Shown piece after piece: positions 61,577-64,000 of a stretch of 64,000 nucleotides of DNA (its first letter is position 1; each line of letters opens with the position of its first letter). The position numbers and the translations under genes were made by a program. The notes below the pieces were generated by a model, which worked only from the letters and a program-made list of their open reading frames with translations, did not search any database and was not told the DNA's origin. The DNA comes from Dorea formicigenerans (GTDB taxonomy: Bacteria; Bacillota; Clostridia; Lachnospirales; Lachnospiraceae), in assembly GCF_025150245.1 (NCBI RefSeq), contig NZ_CP102279.1, forward strand, positions 2,167,423 to 2,231,422, written 5' to 3'.

Positions 61577-62980
61577 TTATTTTACCGGTGTTACATATTC
61601 GCCGTATCCGATTGCTTCATCTTTGTACATGCCATCCTGAGCAACTACTTTACCTCTGATCATTGTACATACTGGAGTTCCTTTTCCTTCCAGTCCATTG
61701 AAGCAGGAAACATGTCCTTTTGTAAGCAGTTTCTCCTGCTCACATTTCCATGTCTTTTCCGGATCAACGATTACGATATCACCGTCAAAACCTAATTCAA
61801 ATGCTCCTTTACGTCCATAGAGTCCGAATACTTTTGCCGGATTATAATCCATAACCTTTGCAATCAGACTTGGGCTTAAGCCTTTTTTATGAACAACCAT
61901 ATCGAACATCATTGGTAAGAAGAACTGGATTGAGTTAAGTCCTCCCCATGCATGCCAGATATCTTTTGTTGCATTATCTTTTTCTTCATCTGCTGCTGGA
62001 GAATGGTCGCTTCCTACACAGGAAAGTGTTCCATCTAAAACGTAATCCCACAGCTTCTCCATATCTTCTTTCTTACGCATCGGAGGTGTACATTTTGCCG
62101 GTGCACCTTTTTCAAATACAAAATCTTCTGTAAATCCAAGGTAATGTGGACATGTCTCAGCAGTAATCGGAAGTCCTTCATGGATTGCATCCTTAACAAC
62201 CTGAGCTACCATCGGGTGGCTGACATGGCAAATGTGTACGCGTCCGCCAGTTGCTCTAGCCATATCAATAACATTCTTTGTAGCAACATATTCTGTCCAT
62301 ACGTCATGAGAATCCAGGAAGTCACGAATCTTCTCTTCATTTGTTCTTCCTTCTTTTGCTTTTGCTTCTTTTTCTCTCTCAAGAACCTGTCCATATTCCT
62401 CACAATGGAATCCACAAAGTGCTCCATACGGTTTTAAAATTTCAAGAGCTTTACGAACATTTCCCATGTTAACTGTCGGGAACAGATCACCGTTTGGACA
62501 TGTAAATCCTTTAAATGCTGCAACTCCACAATTGTGAAGATCTACAAGATCATTCATATTATTCTTTACTGAGTCCGGTTTGTCATCATAATCTCCTACG
62601 ATTCCTCCCCAAAGTGCATAATCAACTAATGAGTGTTTGCTAATTTTTCCAAGCTTCAGGTCAAAAATCTCCTTATTCATAAGAGATGGATCATTATTAA
62701 GTGGCATATCAATCAGTGTTGTACACCCTGCAACAACTGCTGCTCTTGAACCTGTCTCAAAATCCTCACGATACTCAAATCCTGGCTCATTCAGATGTGC
62801 ATGACAGTCGATGATACCTGGAAATACATAATTTCCTTTTGCATCAATCACTTCTTTTGCATCTACCGGTGCTCCCTTTGCAAAAAATCCTGCATACTTT
62901 CCGTCCTGGATTGCAATGTCTGCCTCGTAGATACGATCTGGTGTTACAAGTTTTCCGTTCTTCACTAAAACATCATACAT
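61577..62980 (-). CDS. allB: Allantoinase
   Basis: 467 residues from ATG at 62980, nine bases after AGGAGG; an ATG at 62986 is only three bases after it. A cyclic amidohydrolase with all metal ligands: His60 and His62 in DCHAHLNEPG, carboxylated Lys157 in AAFKGFT, His192 in GFHCEE, His252 in HICHVSH, and Asp325 in GSDHSP. The CDxHxHLNEPG and SDHSP forms are typical of allantoinase rather than dihydropyrimidinase. It opens allantoin to allantoate. Confidence 0.9.
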   Translation of the reverse strand: MYDVLVKNGKLVTPDRIYEADIAIQDGKYAGFFAKGAPVDAKEVIDAKGNYVFPGIIDCHAHLNEPGFEYREDFETGSRAAVVAGCTTLIDMPLNNDPSLMNKEIFDLKLGKISKHSLVDYALWGGIVGDYDDKPDSVKNNMNDLVDLHNCGVAAFKGFTCPNGDLFPTVNMGNVRKALEILKPYGALCGFHCEEYGQVLEREKEAKAKEGRTNEEKIRDFLDSHDVWTEYVATKNVIDMARATGGRVHICHVSHPMVAQVVKDAIHEGLPITAETCPHYLGFTEDFVFEKGAPAKCTPPMRKKEDMEKLWDYVLDGTLSCVGSDHSPAADEEKDNATKDIWHAWGGLNSIQFFLPMMFDMVVHKKGLSPSLIAKVMDYNPAKVFGLYGRKGAFELGFDGDIVIVDPEKTWKCEQEKLLTKGHVSCFNGLEGKGTPVCTMIRGKVVAQDGMYKDEAIGYGEYVTPVK

Positions 62981-63628
62981 ATTCATGTTCCTCCTTAAAA
63001 ATTGAATCAAATCAGCCGTAACCAGCTCAATTTCTTTCTATAGTCGATATATTACTGGATTTTCCCCAAAAATACAATCACTATTTTCTTACATTTTTCT
63101 CCATCTTTTTATCTACTTTAGATAATTTCATCGCATTGTTTATTGATTTTTTTGTCCAATATGCATAAAAATACGCAAAGTAACCCTATCGTCTTGGCTA
63201 GGCTCCTTTGCGAAAATTTCAACCACTTTTTAATTTTTATTGATTTATATCAAAAATGATTGGTCAACCGTTTTTCAGTTTCTTTTACATATATTTTATC
63301 CTAATTTGATAATTTTCACAATGACCTATCCTCCAAAATATGACACATTTTTTTGTATAATATGCACAGTCATGTATTGTATTTTTATATAAACAATACA
63401 GTTTTATTGGTTAATTTTAAAATTTTTTATAATTTTCGTTATATTATTAACATTTTCTTCGGTTTTTGCCCATTTTTTCTTATTTAAAATTTGTGCAATT
63501 TTATTTAAAATTTCAAGAACCACATTTTATATTGTGTATTATATTGTGTACATTGTGATTTTTCGGCAAATCTGTTATGATAGTACCTGCCAGACAGGCA
63601 AAAGAAACATACACAGGAGTGCATAATT
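62981..63628. other. Long AT-rich divergent control region (allB / AllH-type gene)
   Basis: 648 bp with no frame. It contains TTTTTATCTACTTTAGATA (63106-63124), the hairpin at 63174-63212, TTCAACCACTTTTTA (63218-63232) and ATTGGTCAACCG (63259-63270). The right part has runs such as ATTGTGTATTATATTGTGTA. Unusually long for this genome, which suggests heavy regulation. Confidence 0.6.
63174..63212. promoter_or_regulatory. Nested stem-loop in the allB / AllH-type control region
   Basis: CGCAAAG (63174-63180) pairs with CTTTGCG (63206-63212); inside, CCTA (63185-63188) pairs with TAGG (63199-63202). Purpose unknown; the CGCAAAG block alone recalls c-di-GMP-I riboswitches but the other conserved parts are absent. 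Confidence 0.4.
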
Positions 63629-64000
63629 ATGACATTATTTTCCATTACAGATACATCTGACTATTTAAATGAACTGCTTTCGGGAGAAACAAGCGGGACA
63701 GTCCACTCTGTATATAGAAAAACTATCAACTTATCTATTGGTGGAACACTGGCAGCCTTACAGGCAAAGGGTTCACCCATCTCGCCAATCAGTCTGATTA
63801 CAACATTGACTTCCGAAAAAATGGAGAGTCTTGAAATATCTGCCGGAGATTTTGTTACTTTAAAAGAGAATATCATTACTATTTATAGAAGTAACCGCAC
63901 TCTTCAGGCTTCCACAGATATGAACACTCTTGATAATAAAAAGGAAATTGGATTTTCTTTTGAAGAAGCAACAATTCACAACTTACATTTGTTACATTCA
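63629..64000 (+). CDS. allH: DUF2877 protein (AllH/YlbF type), oxamate carbamoyltransferase third subunit, 3' end outside window
   Basis: 124 codons are present from ATG at 63629 (CAGGAG upstream) and the frame runs open to the edge. The N-terminal segment SVYRKTINLSIGGTLAAL lines up with VWRRAINLMTESGELLTL of E. coli YlbF (DUF2877) from memory, and the following ISPISLITTL and ISAGDFVTLKEN fit the beta-rich N-terminal domain. AllH is the third subunit of the enzyme whose other two parts are fused at 53125-56136. It is transcribed away from the rest of the cluster. The assignment is from a partial sequence. Confidence 0.65.
   Translation, partial: MTLFSITDTSDYLNELLSGETSGTVHSVYRKTINLSIGGTLAALQAKGSPISPISLITTLTSEKMESLEISAGDFVTLKENIITIYRSNRTLQASTDMNTLDNKKEIGFSFEEATIHNLHLLHS

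Noticed and set aside
63174-63212. c-di-GMP-I riboswitch
   Set aside because: The CGCAAAG block is present but the second conserved half and tetraloop-receptor parts are missing.
1-64000. CRISPR array, tRNA or rRNA genes
   Set aside because: No regularly spaced repeats of 24-40 bp and no cloverleaf or rRNA segments were found when reading both strands; short in-gene repeats are coding.

Overview
The window looks like the chromosome of a low-GC anaerobic Firmicute, most likely a gut Lachnospiraceae. Supporting signs are the AT-rich composition, strong AGGAGG ribosome-binding sites, a SpoIID-type sporulation protein, sortase-type surface proteins, FeoAB, Lachnospiraceae-typical small families (DUF6465, DUF6472, DUF5808) and anaerobic corrinoid-methyltransferase genes. 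No rRNA, tRNA or CRISPR array was seen. Most genes lie on the minus strand.

1-11,000 is a corrinoid region. Two cobalamin riboswitches, each followed by an intrinsic terminator, sit upstream of UroD-fold (MtaA/CmuA-like) methyltransferase genes. The first (6552-6726) could drive a run of five minus-strand genes: the methyltransferase, a CobW-like G3E GTPase fused to BspA-type leucine-rich repeats, a MoxR AAA+ ATPase, a VWA/DUF2201 protein, and a corrinoid-binding protein cut by the left edge. The second (10428-10580) precedes a DUF1638 gene and a second UroD-type gene that carries a single in-frame amber codon. A dicarboxylate/amino acid symporter lies between the cassettes.

11,000-28,000 is mixed housekeeping and envelope: a BrkB-like membrane protein, a SpoIID-like protein, a 6S RNA, an InlB-repeat cell-wall protein with a divergent XRE regulator, a large FtsX-type ABC transporter, a GntR/DUF5808 pair, a phosphoesterase, a three-gene glycolipid-type cluster (two GT4 glycosyltransferases around a TVP38 protein) and a CopZ-like metal-binding protein.

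28,000-47,600 is biosynthesis and metal transport: thrC and leuCD behind a thioester-type surface protein gene, cysK with an Rrf2 regulator, pdxST, a RidA remnant, feoAB, a cytidylate kinase-like protein, an antiporter with an unclear 5' end and a PF11449 metal exporter.

47,880-64,000 is a near-complete anaerobic ureide (allantoin) catabolic cluster. It contains allantoinase, an NCS1 permease, allantoate amidohydrolase, ureidoglycine aminohydrolase, ureidoglycolate dehydrogenase, a fused FdrA-YlbE protein (AllF+AllG), carbamate kinase, and at the right edge the start of a divergent DUF2877 (AllH/YlbF) gene. Together these would convert allantoin to oxamate and carbamoyl phosphate, and the latter to ATP. 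An LctP-family permease in the same run is a plausible oxamate exporter. A regulator with an XRE-like domain in front of a FadR-type GntR protein closes the cluster, and two of its divergent promoter regions share 15-base motifs. A truncated group II intron 5' end lies inside the cluster.
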